This document shows positions 44,197 to 56,440 of a DNA stretch of 64,000 bases, piece after piece; position 1 is the stretch's first letter, and every line of letters begins with the position of its first letter. Below the pieces are notes generated by a model. That model made no database searches and was not told the DNA's origin. It saw only the letters and a list, made by a program, of their open reading frames with translations. Both the position numbers and the translations under genes were made by a program. Origin of the DNA: Prorocentrum cordatum (Eukaryota > Sar > Dinophyceae > Prorocentrales > Prorocentraceae); contig CAUYUJ010017797.1 of assembly GCA_963575745.1 (NCBI GenBank), positions 131,253-195,252 of the forward strand. Direction: 5' to 3'.

Positions 44197-44540
44197 GCCG
44201 ACGATCACGACGACGATAACGACGACGACGCCGTCGAGAAGGACGACGACGACGACCACAACGACGACGACGACGACCACCACAACGACGACGACGACGA
44301 CGAGGACGACGATGGCGTTTACGACTACGACGACGGCCGCACTTCAAGATCTCCAGACGTCTCCGGAGGCCTCAGCAGGTTTGCGGAAGTCTCTGGAGGC
44401 GTCTGGAGGCCCTACCAGACCTCCACCGGCGACGACGACGACGACGACGAGGACGACGATGAAGACGACGATGACGACAAGAACGAGGACGAGGATGAGG
44501 ACGAGGATGGAGACGAGGCCGACGACGACGACGACGACGA
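44197..44540 (+). repeat. (GAC)n microsatellite with a GGAGGCCTCAGCAGGT-type insert
   Basis: GAC/GAT triplets are interrupted at 44345-44430 by a GTCTCCGGAGGCCTCAGCAG block, which recurs as a diverged copy at 51370-51440. Repeated in units B (51460-51780) and C (58725-59070). Confidence 0.85.
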
Positions 44541-45504
44541 GGACGACAAAGAGGAACAGGATGACGAATGTCGCAAAACCATATTAAAACACATGGTTTC
44601 GCAACATCAAGTTTCACAAAACCCTGTGCTCGCGCTTTTGCAAATCTGTGGGAAAACCATACGTTCTGTAACACGTTCATTGACTTGTCGGAAGCGCCTC
44701 TCGCGTCGCACGCCGAAATCATTCGAACGCCCTTGTGCGCGTGTTGGGGGGGGCACGATCCGTGTCAAATAAAACCACGCGGGCCACTCTCGCGCGTCGG
44801 CCGCGCGCACATGTCGAACTCCTTCCAAAACCTTCATCACCGACGTGATGACGCCGTCATCGTCGCTGGCATGATCAGCATCGGCGCCGTCACTGGCCGT
44901 GCCGTCGCGTTCCCCAACATCGTCACCAGCACCGCTACTATCATCATCGTGTCTACCTTTACGGACGTTGCCATGATACCGCGGTCGCGTCGATCGCGCC
45001 AAACTAGCTGGCCGCTGCGCGCGCGATCATGCGCGGGCTAGCGCGGCCGCAGAGATGCACCAGCCAACACCAAGCACTCATCACAATCGCTTCCGCATGA
45101 GTTTTGCAGACCAAAGTGCGGGTGGGTGGGTGGGATGATTGCGCGAGCACTGGAGTCGACAATTTCACGTTCGGCATGGAGAATTGCACCACGTAGGTTG
45201 AACCACGTAAAGTGTCCCACAGTGCTTGCACAACATATAGTGCACAACAGAGATGGCACATCATCTATCCCCCCTTCTGAAACAAAAAATAAGTTGTACC
45301 CCCCCCCCCCGGGGTTAAAACCCCCCGGGGGACCCATGCAAAACACATTGGGTGCTGACCCAATGTCCATCCTACCTGTGAATTCATACTATCCCAGCCA
45401 AACCGGTATCGCCACCCCCCCATCCTCTGCAAAAAACAAGTAGCGCGCACACTCGTTTATCACAAACCATAAGTTTTCAAGGAGGATCCCTCACAACAGA
45501 TGGT

Positions 45505-45960
45505 GCGAAGTGGGCGCGCGCGTTGTCGCGCGCGCGTGCCGATATATTTCAAAAAACCTTCGGTTTCGGAAGGATTTCAACATCAACTTCCCAAACAAAT
45601 AGAACAACACAAGGTTTGGCAATACTGATGTTCTAAAAAAGCTTACGCGCGCACTTTTGCGACATCTTCAGCAAACCATGCATTCTTCAATTTTGTCAAA
45701 GGAATACTACCAAACTGGCTTCGCGCGTGCATGTCGAAATCGTTCGAACGCCCTTGCGCGCGGGCCGTCGCGAGAATCCTTTGCAAAAGAACAAAAAGAA
45801 GTGAACGCGCGCGCGTCGTCGCGCGCGCGCATGCCGACATCCTTCAAAACCTACGCTTTCGGAAGGATTTCAAAATCGAGTGTCAAAAAAACATAGAAAA
45901 ACACCGGGTTTCGCAACACGTATTCTCAACAAAAATGTGCGCACGCGCTCTGGCGTCGTC
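45505..45960 (+). repeat. Dimer of the ~290-bp hairpin-bearing repeat (unit A copy)
   Basis: Two copies (about 45507 and 45801) each have a GCGCGCGCGTCGTCGCGCGC-type palindrome followed by the stem-loop ATCCTTCAAAACCTACG...TTCGGAAGGAT. Homologues lie at 52735-53170 and 60020-60440 (plus) and 22676-23065 (minus). Confidence 0.7.
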
Positions 45961-45993
45961 GTCGTCGTCGTCGTCGCCGTCCCTCCTCCCTCA

Positions 45994-46028
<35 letters not shown>

Positions 46029-46545
46029 CTCTGTCTTTCCTTGTCGCCGTCGTCCTCTTTGGCGTCGTCGTCATTTCCGTCGTCGTTGTCGCCGTGGTCG
46101 TCATTCATCCTCTCTCGTCGTCGTCGTCCGTCGTCGTCACCTCGTCGACGTCCCTCTTGTTTCGTCGCCGTCGTCGTCGTCGTCGTCGTCGTCTTCCCTC
46201 CTCCCTCGTCATCGTCGTCGTCGGCGTCGCCGTCCTCCCTCCTTCTTCGTCGTTCGCGTCGTCGCCGTCCTCCCTCCTCCCTCGTCGTTGTCGCCGTCGT
46301 CGTCCTCCATCCTCCCTCGTCGTCGTCGTCGTCGTCGTCGTCTTCGTTGGCGATGTCGTCGTCGGCGTCGGCGTCGTCGTCGTCGGCGTTGTCATCGTCG
46401 TCGTCGGCGTTGTCGGCGTCATCGTCGTCGTCGGTGTCGTCTTCGTCGTCGTCGGTGTCGTCGTCGTCGTCGAAGTCGTTGGAGACGCCGTCGGTGTCGT
46501 CGTCGTCGTCGTTGTCGCTGCCGTCGTCGGCGTCGGTGTCGTTGT
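45955..46545 (+). repeat. (GTC)n/(CCTCCCTCGTC)n microsatellite
   Basis: GTCGTC with CCTCC interruptions. Recurs at 53170-53810 and 60450-61090. Confidence 0.9.
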
Positions 46546-47244
46546 CAAGTGCAATTTGGTACCTACCGTCACGGTCTTAAGAAATATTGCGACCAGGTTG
46601 CGGGTGGGAGGGTGGGATGTTTGCACGAGCAGTGGAGAGGACAGCTTCAAGTTGAGCAAGTGATTGGTTGCACCACGCAGGTTTCACCACATGGATTGCT
46701 CCACAGAGACAGCACAACATAGATTGCCAGAAACGTACTGTTGGGGTCCACGCTGGCCAACATTCTCTTCTCCAAGAAGTCAGAAGAGCCCTCTACGCAG
46801 GCCCAGTCCTGGCTCAGGGGCTGCGGGTCTGAGTCGGGGGCTGCGGCCTGGGTCAGGGGCTGCGCCCCCATCTGGGTCTGGGTCAGGCTTCGACTGGAGC
46901 CCTGGGTTCCACCTTTTCGCGGTGCCCCTCGAGCCGGATCGATCTGCGAGTGCCACGCAAGCCCAGTTAAGGCAAAAGGCCCACTCCCCGTTCCCATCAC
47001 CTCCACTTCCGTGCCCATCTGCTTCTCCCCAGTGCAGGCAAAATTTTTACGGACAGCGCAAACGTACGGCGAGGCGCCGATGACAAAATCAGCAAAAGTT
47101 TGGTTTCCAGCTATTTCGCCACGGAGATCGCGCATTATATAACGATCTCGGGCCCCACATGCTGGAAGCTTCCCCAGTGGGGGGGTTGAACGTCGCAAGG
47201 TTATTCGCTGAATGTGGCAGAACGATGCGCCATGCCGATCACGT
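46546..47244 (-). other. Gene 3' flank, unit A
   Basis: Contains a GGGGCTGCG-type short repeat (46815-46870) and an inverted repeat GAGATCG...CGATCTC around TTATATAA (47125-47150). A minus frame (46647-47198) is open here, but unit B lacks one base near 54085, which breaks it. I therefore read this as non-coding or UTR. Homologues are 53810-54507 and, with a ~72-bp deletion, 61090-61699. Confidence 0.5.
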
Positions 47245-49292
47245 CTAAGGCGCTAAATGTCGCAGATCGATGCGCCTGTGGCAATCCTCCGGAGGAATCT
47301 GCTCTGCGCCGTGCTCGTCCTCGCCTAGCAAGCCTCCGACGGGAAACCCTGCGCGCACCAGGTTCTTGACGTAAAAGTTCAAAAAACCGGTGCCTTCGGG
47401 CGTGCGCCCATGGGCGACTTTCAACTGAACGTTCCCCAGACTGAGCCACTGAGGGCGCTCACCGCCACCGCCCTGCGCGTGGAAGCGAAAACCGCCGGGG
47501 CGTTTAGCCTCCGCCCATGCCCCTGTGACGTTCAGTTCTTGGAAGTCCGCCACCGTGCCTTGTGCAGGTCGCGTCGTGGCAGAATGCCACAGGGCTGTCT
47601 TGCAAGGATTCGCTGTTCTATTCCGCCGCGTGGCCGCGATCCCTCGCTAGAGAACGATTGGGCCGCGCTCCCGAGGCCCGATCCCTCGTAAAACGCAGTG
47701 GAGATGCGTCCCGAGCTTCCAAGACGGCCCATGCAGGCAACCAGGGACACCAAGATGGCCCAAGATGCCTCGAAAACTGCCCGAGAAGGCCCCAACGCGG
47801 CTCACTACGGCCGCAAGATAGCCCAGGATACATCCGAGACCCCGGAAACGACCACAAGAGGGCCACCAACTAGGTCGGCAGAAACCTACAACATAAACCC
47901 TCCGGGGTAATTGAATGAGCTTCGCACCCTCGACATTTCGGCAAGGTCAGCTCAAGACACCACAGGAAGCCTCCACGATAGCCCCAAGACGGCCCAAGAG
48001 GCCCCCAAGACGATCCCAAGATGGACAAAGAGGTCCCACGACTGCCAAAGAAGCATCCCAGACGGCCCCAAGACGGCCCAAGAGGCCCTCCCGTCGGACC
48101 CAAGACGGCCTTAGAAGGACCCCAGACACTTGCCATACGGCCAAGAGGGCCCAGAGATTCCAAAACAGAGAGCCCCCAGACGGCATAAGAGGGCCCCACG
48201 ACGGCCCAAGAAAACCCCAAGGACCACCCAGGACTGGTTCACATGAGGCCAAGAAAACCCCAATGGTCCGAACGAGCTCCATGAGAACTGCACAATCAAT
48301 GAAGCGGAAGCGTGTCGAAAGTGACGGCCTTACTCGTCCTCCTGCTCCTCCTCATGTTACTGCTCCTTCTCATCCTCCTCCGCCTCCTCCTTCTCCTCCC
48401 CCTCATCATCAACATCAGCATCATCACCATCAGCACCAGCATCATCGTCATCATAATCATCGTCGTTATCATCATCGGCAGCAACATCGCCATCAGCAGC
48501 ATCATCAGCATCATCAGTATCGTCGTCATCGTCGTCATCATTATTAGAATCATCATCAGCAGCATCAACAGTATCGCCACCACCATCACCGCCACCACCA
48601 CCACCATCACCATCGTTGTCAACAGCACCGTCATCATCACCATCATCATCAGCATGATCAGCATCACCACCATTATCATCAACATCATCATCATGGGTAT
48701 CATCCACCATTATCATCATCATGATCAGCATCATCATCACCAGCATCATCATCCCACAACCACCATCACCACCACAACCACCCCCACGATCATCATCATC
48801 ATCAGCAGCAGCAGCAGGATCAATAACGTCATCATCGTCATCATCATCCTCATCATCACGACATTCGTCATCGTTGTCATCATCACCACCACCATCATGC
48901 ATCATCAGCAGCATCATAGTCAGCAGCAGCATCAATATCCTCATCAGCATCATCACCATTGTCATCGCCATCATCATTATCGTCATCATCATCATGATCA
49001 CGATCATCCTGATCATGACCATCATCATCGTCATTGTCATCGTCATCCGCATCATCATTGTCATCATAATCAACATCATAATTATCCTCACCATCGACAT
49101 CATCTCCATCATCATGATCATGATCATGATCATCCTCATCATCATCATCATCATCATCATGATCAGTATCACTATCATCGTCATCATCATCATCATCATC
49201 GTCATCATCGTCGCTATCGTCCTGGTCATCGCCATCATCGTCGTCGTCCTCATCCTCATCATCATCCTCATCGTCACCCGTATCCCCAGCCA

Positions 49293-49327
<35 letters not shown>

Positions 49328-50308
49328 ACATCATCATCATCATCATCGTCATCGTCATCGGCATCGTCATCACCAGTATCATCATCATCAACACCGTCAT
49401 CGTCATCCACTTACTTTTCCTCCTCCTCATCAACATCATCACCACCATCACCAACACCATCATCACCAATACCAACATCATCCCCATCATCCTTACCAAC
49501 GTCATCCTCATCACAATTCTGTCCATCCTGTAGACACAAAGTGGCGCACATAACGGCCTCTCGTGTCCCCTTGGAAAGTCGCCACCCGGAATGCTGGGCT
49601 GGCACGGTGGCGGGGCTTGCGACAAGCAACTGGATATATGTCAGCACACTGTCCACCCAACCTCTCCGCGTCTGCGTCTACTCGAAGCAGCGTGTTCTCA
49701 ACGTTTCCCTTTGGGACGTTGATGAGAACGTGCCTGCCTGTCTTCATCAGGTCGAAGCGCTGTCCGTAGATGTTTTGCAGATGCGGATCTCCAACTGCGG
49801 AAGCAGACGCCGGGCGGGTGATCCTGGTGCAGCCCACTGGTAATGAAAACCCCGCCGTCGTATCCCCGATGTTCGTGGGGTTGCCAAGAAACTGCTGGCT
49901 CCAATCGGAAATGACCCCTGGATCGGGGCCGCCGTAGCCGACGTACAAAACGCAACACTTGCCTCCACACACATGGTGATTGTTCCGTGAGAGCGCCTCG
50001 CACCACGAGAACCCCTCGCAGGCAGCCTTGCACTCGTCGTCGCTCATGGCGCCTCCCGCAGCGCCGTTGTAGTAGCGCAGGGGGGTCACCCCCGAGGAGG
50101 TGAGACAGTCTCCCGAGCCCAGACTGGTCCACGAGGCGGCTGGCGTGGCCCCGCGGGCGGCGAGGGTGCTGGAGTTGGTGTCGGCGCTGCCGCTGTCGAA
50201 GAGACTGCTGAGCTCCTGGTCGAGGTCCGAGCTCCTGGCGGAGAGGGCGGTGGCGCGCCGGTCGGCGCAGCAGCAGAGCAGGACGAGGGCCCGCACGGAG
50301 CACCGCAT
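47245..50308 (-). CDS. Secreted PAN-like/VWD-like protein, gene copy 1 (two exons, one intron)
   Basis: Exon 1 runs 50308 to about 49635 and exon 2 from about 47545 to 47245 (TAG). Joined, they give about 324 residues. Residues 1-22 form a signal peptide (MRCSVRALVLLCCC...). Residues 66-165 are a Cys-rich PAN/apple-like region (Cys 68, 93, 97, 103, 114, 118, 119, 160). From 171, SAVGDPHLQNIYGQRFDLMK marks a VWD-like module. Exon 2 continues it with FQELNVTGAWAE, LKVAHGRT, LNFYVKNLVRAG and VGGLLGEDEH. I recall this GDPH...FQ.lNvTG.w...GGLLGEDdH architecture from many dinoflagellate secreted proteins of unknown function; it probably acts extracellularly or at the surface. The ATG at 50308 was chosen because the signal peptide starts there; the upstream open frame is likely 5' leader. 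Splice borders are discussed under the intron. Confidence 0.75.
47546..49634 (-). mobile_element. Intron of gene copy 1 = TIR-bearing introner-like element, 2089 bp
   Basis: Plus-strand left end: TCCGCCACCGTGCC (47546). Near the right end, GGCACGGTGGCGGG (49601-49614) is its inverted repeat, then 20 bp further to CTGGA (49634). Both ends match the free-standing element at 23392-24088. The interior is an AAGACGGCC-type repeat (47720-48250), then a CAT microsatellite (48400-49520). Removing exactly TCC...GGA joins GAC ATA TA to C TTC CAA, in frame (DIYFQE). The alternative GT-AG intron (about 49647 to 47559) is also in frame and gives CTVADFQE. Which is used cannot be told from DNA. Confidence 0.7.
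48400..49520 (+). repeat. (CAT)n microsatellite inside the intron of gene copy 1
   Basis: About 1.1 kb of CAT/CAC/CAG triplets with GTC interruptions, conserved in position in unit B (55665-56790). In unit C the array breaks at about 63016. Confidence 0.95.
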
Positions 50309-50345
50309 GTCGCCTCTGGCGGCCCGCGGCCGGCGGACAAAAAAA
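50309..50345 (-). promoter_or_regulatory. Candidate trans-splice acceptor and poly-T tract upstream of gene copy 1
   Basis: On the minus strand, CACACACTTTTTTTGTCCGC is followed by GGGCCGCCAG and then AGGCGACATG. An AG eight nucleotides before the ATG, preceded by a T tract, would suit spliced-leader addition, which dinoflagellate mRNAs are known to receive. In copy 2 the T tract is interrupted (ACTTTCTTAG). Confidence 0.3.
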
Positions 50346-50454
50346 GTGTGTGATACGTAGGCTGTAGGTGGGCGGGGTGGGTGGCTATGCGTAGAGTGCT
50401 CGGGCCCATGCACACGGAGCACGAAGATGACGACGATGACTCGGCGGCGAGCCC

Positions 50455-50629
50455 GGGGGGGAGCGAGAAGGGGCGGGCCTTCCCAGAAGGCTCGGAAGCC
50501 CCCCGGCCTTCTGAGAAGCGTTCTAAGCCTTCCCCGTAAGCACCAGCAACTTCTCAGAAGGCCAGAGGGCTTCCGAGAAGACCCGCCGCCTGCTGCGAAG
50601 GCCTTCCCCTTCTCACTTCCCCCCCCCCC
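50455..50629. mobile_element. Foldback/MITE-like element, copy 2, 5' of gene copy 1
   Basis: It begins GGGGGGGAGCGAGAAGGGGC and ends GGCCTTCCCCTTCTCACTTC plus a C run; the termini are inverted repeats. The interior is rich in CTTCTGAGAAG palindromes. A perfect 26-bp direct repeat (starting CGGAGCACGAAGATGACGAC) lies on either side, at 50415-50440 and 50654-50679. Located about 150-320 bp upstream of the ATG. Confidence 0.65.
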
Positions 50630-50679
50630 TCGCCCGCCGCCGAATCGTGCTCGCGGAGCACGAAGATGACGACGATGAC

Positions 50680-51143
50680 GAATACGACGATGGCGACGTC
50701 AGTTGGCACACCCGGAGTGGGGACGGCAACGGCTGGGAGCGATGCCCAAACCGACTGCCCCCATCGCTGGGCAGATGACGCTCGCCCCAAATACGGAGAA
50801 CGCCCGCGGCGCCACAGGGCGGCGAATGCCCTGCTCAGAGGGGGCGAACACCGCTGTCGGGCACCGGCCCCGTCGTCTCCGTGCTGCTCTGGCCGACTCC
50901 TGAAACCGGCTGCACGTGAGAGTGACCCTAGGCCAGGGTGACCTGTGGTGCGCGACGTTCGGGGGCCGCGGGGAGGCCGGCCTGGAGCGCGCGCGCAAGC
51001 CGCTGCTGTCGCATCGCGTTGGACCATCTGTGGGCCCCACTGTGCCAGCGTCTATGGGCCCCATCTGCACGACGACGGCGACGACCACGACGACGACCAC
51101 GACGTCGACCACGACCACGACCACGACCACGACGACGACGGTC

Positions 51144-51175
<32 letters not shown>

Positions 51176-51449
51176 CGGCCGCCCCTGACGGTCTCCCTGG
51201 GGCTTCCACGACGAAGACGACGATGACGGCGACGACGATAACGACGACGGCGTCGACGACGACCACGACGACGACGAGGATTACGACGACGACCACGACG
51301 ACGACGACGACAATGACGACGACAACGACGACAACGACGACAGTGACGAAAACGACGGCCACCACAGGACTCGAAAGGTCTAAGAGGCCTCAGAAGGTCT
51401 GCAGAAGCCTCTGAGGGCAGCTGGAGGCCCTTCGAGGCCCTCGGACAGG
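50680..51449. other. Gene 5' flank and (GAC)n microsatellite, unit A
   Basis: 50690-51060 is unique and 51070-51345 is GAC/ACC triplets. 51360-51449 is a GGTCT/GGCCTC block. No second gene seen. Confidence 0.5.
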
Positions 51450-54400
51450 ACGACGCCGACGATCACGACGACGATACCGACGACGACGCCGTCGAGAAGG
51501 TTGACGACGACGACCACAACGACGACGACGACGACCACCACAACGACGACGACGACGATGGCGTTTACGACTACGACGACGGCCGCATTTCAAGATCTCC
51601 AGACGTCCCCGGAGGCCTCAGCAGGTCTGCGGAAGCCTCTGGAGGCGCCTGGAAGCCCTACCAGACCTCCACCGGCGACGACGACGACGACGAGGACGAC
51701 GATGAAGACGACGATGACGACAAGAACGAGGACGAGGATGGAGACGAGGCCGACGACGACGACGAGGACGACAAAGAGGAACAGGATGACGAATGTCGCA
51801 AAACCATATGAAAACACATGGTTTCGCAACGTCAAGTTTCACAAAACCCTGCGCTCGCGCATTTGCGAATCTGTGAGAAAACCATGTCTTGCAACACGTT
51901 CATTGACTTGTCGGAAGGGCCTCTCGCGTCTCACGCCGAAATCATTCGAACTTCCTTGTGCGCGTGCTGGGGGGGGGCACGATCCGTGTCAAAAGAAACA
52001 CACGGGCCACTGTCGCGCGTCGGCCGCGCGCACATGTCGAACTCCTTCCAAAACCTTCATCACCGACGTGATGACGCCGTCATCGTCGCCGGCATGATCC
52101 GCACGCATCGGCGCCGTCACTGGCCGTGCCGTCGTCGTTCCCCAACATCGTCACCAGCACCGCTACTACCATCATCGTGTCTACCTCTACGGACGTAGCC
52201 ATGATACCGCGTTCGCGTCGATCGCGCCAAACTAGCTGGCCGCTGCGCGCGCGAGCACGCGCGGGCTAGCGCGGCCGCAGAGATGCACCAGCCAACACCA
52301 AGCACTCATCACAATCGCCTCCGCATGAGTTTTGCAGACCAAGTTGCGGGTGGGTGGGTGGGATGATTACGCGAGCACTGGAGTCGACAATTTCACGTTC
52401 GGCATGGAGAAATGCACCACATAGGCTGAACCACGCGGAGTGTTCCACAATGTTTGCACAACATATAGTGCACAACAGAGATGGCACATCATCTATTCCC
52501 TTTCTAAACCAAGAAAAGAGGTTGTACCACCCTCCCCCCCGGGGATAAAAAACCCCGGGGAACCCATGCAAAACACATAGGGTGCTGACCCAATGTCCAT
52601 CCTACCTGTGAATTCAAGCTATCCCAGCCAAACTGGCATCGCCCCCCCCATCCTCTGCAAAAAACAAATAGCGCGCACACTCGTTTATCACAAATCATAA
52701 GTTTTCGAGAATCCCTTGCAACAAATGGTGCGAAGTGGGCGCGCGCGCGTTGTCGCGCGCGCACGCCGAAATATTTCAAAAACCTTCGGTTCCGGAAGGG
52801 TTTCAAGATCGAGCTTCCAAGAAACATAGAACAACACAAGGTTTCGCAATACTGATGTTCAAAAAAAGCTTACGCGCGCACTTCTGCGGAAGCTTCAGCA
52901 AACCATAGTTTCTTCAATTTTGTCAAAAAACTACCAAACGGGCTTCGCGCGCGCATGTCGAAATCGTTCGAACGCCCTTGCGCGCGTGCCGTCGCGAGAA
53001 CCCTTTGCAAAAGAGAAAAAAGTGAACGCGCGCGCGTCGTCGCGCGCGCATGCCGAAATCCTTCAAAACCTACGGTTTCGGAAGGATTTCAAAATCGAGT
53101 GTCAAAAAAACATAGAAAAACACCGGGTTTCGCAACACGTATTTTCAACAAAAATGTGCGCCCGCGCTCTGGCGTCGTCGTCGTCGTCGCCGTCCCTCCT
53201 CCCTCATCGTCGTCGTCGTCGCCGTCGTCGTCCTCTGTTTTTCCTCGTCGTCGTCGTCCTCTTTGGCGTCGTCGTCATTTCCGTCGTCGCTGTCGCCGTG
53301 GTCGTCATTCCTCCTCCCTCGTCGTCGTCGTCCATCGTCGGCATCTCGCCGTCGTCCCTCCTGTTTCGTCGCCGTCGTCGTCGTCGTCTTCCCTCCTCCC
53401 TCGTCATCGTCGTCGTCCGCGTCGCCGTCCTCCCTCCTTCTTCGTCGTTCGCGTCGTCGCCGTCCTCCCTCCTCCCTCGTCGTTGTCACCGTCGTCGTCC
53501 TCCATCCTCCCTCGTCGTCGTCGTCTTCGTTGGCGACGTCGTCGTCGTCGTCGTCGGCGTCGTCGTCGGCGTCGTCGTCGTCGTCGTCGGCGTCGGCGTC
53601 GTCGTCGTCGTCGGCGTCGGCGTCGTCGTCGTCGGCGTTGTCATCGTCGTCGTCGGCGTTGTCGGCGTCGTCGTCGTCGTCGGTGTCGTCGTCGTCGTTG
53701 TCGGTGTCGTCGTCGTCGAAGTCGTTGGAGACGCCGTCGGTATCGTCGTAGTCGTTGTCGGCGGCGTCGTCGTCGTTGTCGCTGCCGTCGTCGGCGTCGG
53801 TGCCGTTTTCATGTGCAATTTGGTACCTACCGTCACGGTCTTAAGAAATATTGCGACCAAGTTGCGGGTGGGAGGGTGGGATGTTTGCACGAGCAGTGTA
53901 GAGGACAGCTTCAAGTTGAGCAAGTGATTGGTTGCACCACGCAGGTTTCACCACATGGATTGCTCCACAGAGACAGCACAACATAGATTGCCAGAAACGT
54001 ACTGTTGGGGTCCACGCTGGCCAACATTCTCCTCTCCAAGAAGTCAGATGAGACCTCTACGCAGGCCCAGTCCTGGCTCAGGGGCTGGGGTCGGAGTCGG
54101 GGGCTGCGGCCTGGGTCAGGGGCTGCGCCCCCATCTGGGTCTGGGTCAGGCTTCGACTGGAGCCCTGGGTTCCATCTTTTCGCGGTGCCCCTCGAGCCGG
54201 ATAGATCTGCGAGTGCCACGCAAGCCCAGTTAAGGCAAAAGGCCCACTCCCCGTTCCCATCACCTCCACTTCCGTGCCCATCTGCTTCTCCTCAGTGCAG
54301 GCAAAATTTTTACGGACAGCGCAAACGTACGGCGAGGCGCCGATGACAAAATCAGCAAAAGTTTGGTCTCCAGCTGTTTCGCCACGGAGATCGCGCATTA

Positions 54401-54507
54401 TATAACGATCTCGGGCCCCACATGCTCGGAGCTTCCCCAGCGGGGGGGTTGAACGTCGCAAGATTATTCGCTGAATGTGGCAGAACGATGCGCCATGCCG
54501 ATCACGG

Positions 54508-56406
54508 CTAAGGCGCTAAACGTCGCAGATCGATGCGCCTGTGGCAATCCTCCGGAGGAATCTGCTCTGCGCCGTGCTCGTCCTCGCCTAGCAAGCCTCC
54601 GACGGGAAACCCTGCGCGCACCAGGTTCTTGACGTAAAAGTTCAAAAAACAGGTGCCGTCGGGCGTGCGCCCATGGGCGACTTTCAACTGAACGTTCCCC
54701 AGACTGAGCCACTGAGGGCGCTCACCGCCACCGCCCTGCGCGTGGAAGCGAAAACCGCCGGGGCGTTTAGCCTCCGCCCATGCCCCTGTGACGTTCAGTT
54801 CTTGGAAGTCCGCCACCGTGCCTTGTGCAGGTCGCGTCGTGGCAGAATGCCACAGGGCTGTCTTGCAAGGATTCGCTGTTCTATTCCGCCGCGTGGCCGC
54901 GATCCCTCGCTAGAGAACGATTGGGCCGCGCTCCCGAGGCCCGATCCCTCGTAAAACGCAGTGGAGATGCGTCCCGAGCTTCCGAGACGGCCCATGCAGG
55001 CAACCAGGGACACCAAGATGGCCCAAGATGCCTCGAAAACTGCCCGAGAAGGCCCCAACGCGGCTCACTACGGCCGCAAGATAGCCCAGGATACATCCGA
55101 GACCCCGGAAACGACCACAAGAGGGCCACCAACTAGGTCGGCAGAAACCTACAACATAAACCCTCCGGGGTAATTGAATGAGCTTCGCACCCTCGACATT
55201 TCGGCAAGGTCAGCTCAAGACACCCCAGGAAGCCTCCACGATAGCCCCAAGACGGCCCAAGAGGCAAGAGGCCCCCAAGACGATCCCAAGATGGACAAAG
55301 AGGTCCCACGACTGCCAAAGAAGCATCCCAGACGGCCCCAAGACGGCCCAAGAGGCCCTCCCGTCGGACCCAAGACGGCCTTAGAAAGCCCCCAGACACT
55401 TGCCATACGGCCAAGAGGGCCCAGAGATTCCAAAACAGAGAGCCCCCAGACGGCATAAGAGGGCCCCACGACGGCCCAAGAAAACCCCAAGGACCACCCA
55501 GGACTGGTTCACATGAGGCCAAGAACACCCCAATGGTCCGAACGAGCTCCATGAGAACTGCACAATCAATGAAGCGGAAGCGTGTCGAAAGTGACGGCCT
55601 TACTCGTCCTCCTGCTCCTCCTCATGTTGCTGCTCCTTCTCATCCTCCTCCGCCTCCTCCTTCTCCTCCCCCTCATCATCAACATCAGCATCATCACCAT
55701 CAGCACCAGCATCATCGTCATCATAATCATCGTCGTTATCATCATCGGCAGCAACATCGCCATCAGCAGCATCATCAGCATCATCAGTATCGTCGTCATC
55801 GTCGTCATCATTCTTAGAATCATCATCAGCAGCATCAACAGTATCGCCACCACCATCACCGCCACCACCACCACCATCACCATCGTTGTCAACAGCACCG
55901 TCATCATCACCATCATCATCAGCATGATCAGCATCACCACCATTATCATCAACATCATCATCATGGGTATCATCCACCATTGTCATCATCATGATCAGCA
56001 TCATCATCACCAGCATCATCATCACCACAACCACCATCACCACCACAACCACCCCCACGATCATCATCATCATCAGCAGCAGCAGGATCAATAACGTCAT
56101 CATCGTCATCATCATCCTCATCATCACGACATTCGTCATCGTTGTCATCATCACCACCACCATCATGCATCATCAGCAGCATCATAGTCAGCAGCAGCAT
56201 CAATATCCTCATCAGCATCATCACCATTGTCATCGCCATCATCATTATCGTCATCATCATCATGATCACGATCATCCTGATCATGACCATCATCATCGTC
56301 ATTGTCATCGTCATCCGCATCATCATCGTCATCATAATCAACATCATAATTATCCTCACCATCGACATCATTTCCATCATCATGATCATGATCATGATCA
56401 TCCTCC

Positions 56407-56440
<34 letters not shown>

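Larger units (their letters stand above)
44192..51449 (-). repeat. 7.26-kb tandem unit A (complete), carrying gene copy 1
   Basis: The start, ACGACGCCGACGATCACGAC, recurs at 51450 and 58718, giving periods of 7258 and 7268 bp. From left to right the unit holds (GAC)n (44200-44540), a ~290-bp hairpin dimer (45.5-45.96 kb), (GTC)n (45955-46540), the gene on the minus strand (47245-50308), a foldback element (50455-50629) and (GAC)n (51070-51345). Tandem head-to-tail gene arrays are well known in dinoflagellates. Confidence 0.9.

Noticed and set aside
46647-47198. 183-residue minus frame downstream of gene copy 1, seemingly an extra exon
   Set aside because: A one-base difference in unit B near 54085 breaks the frame, so it is not conserved as protein.
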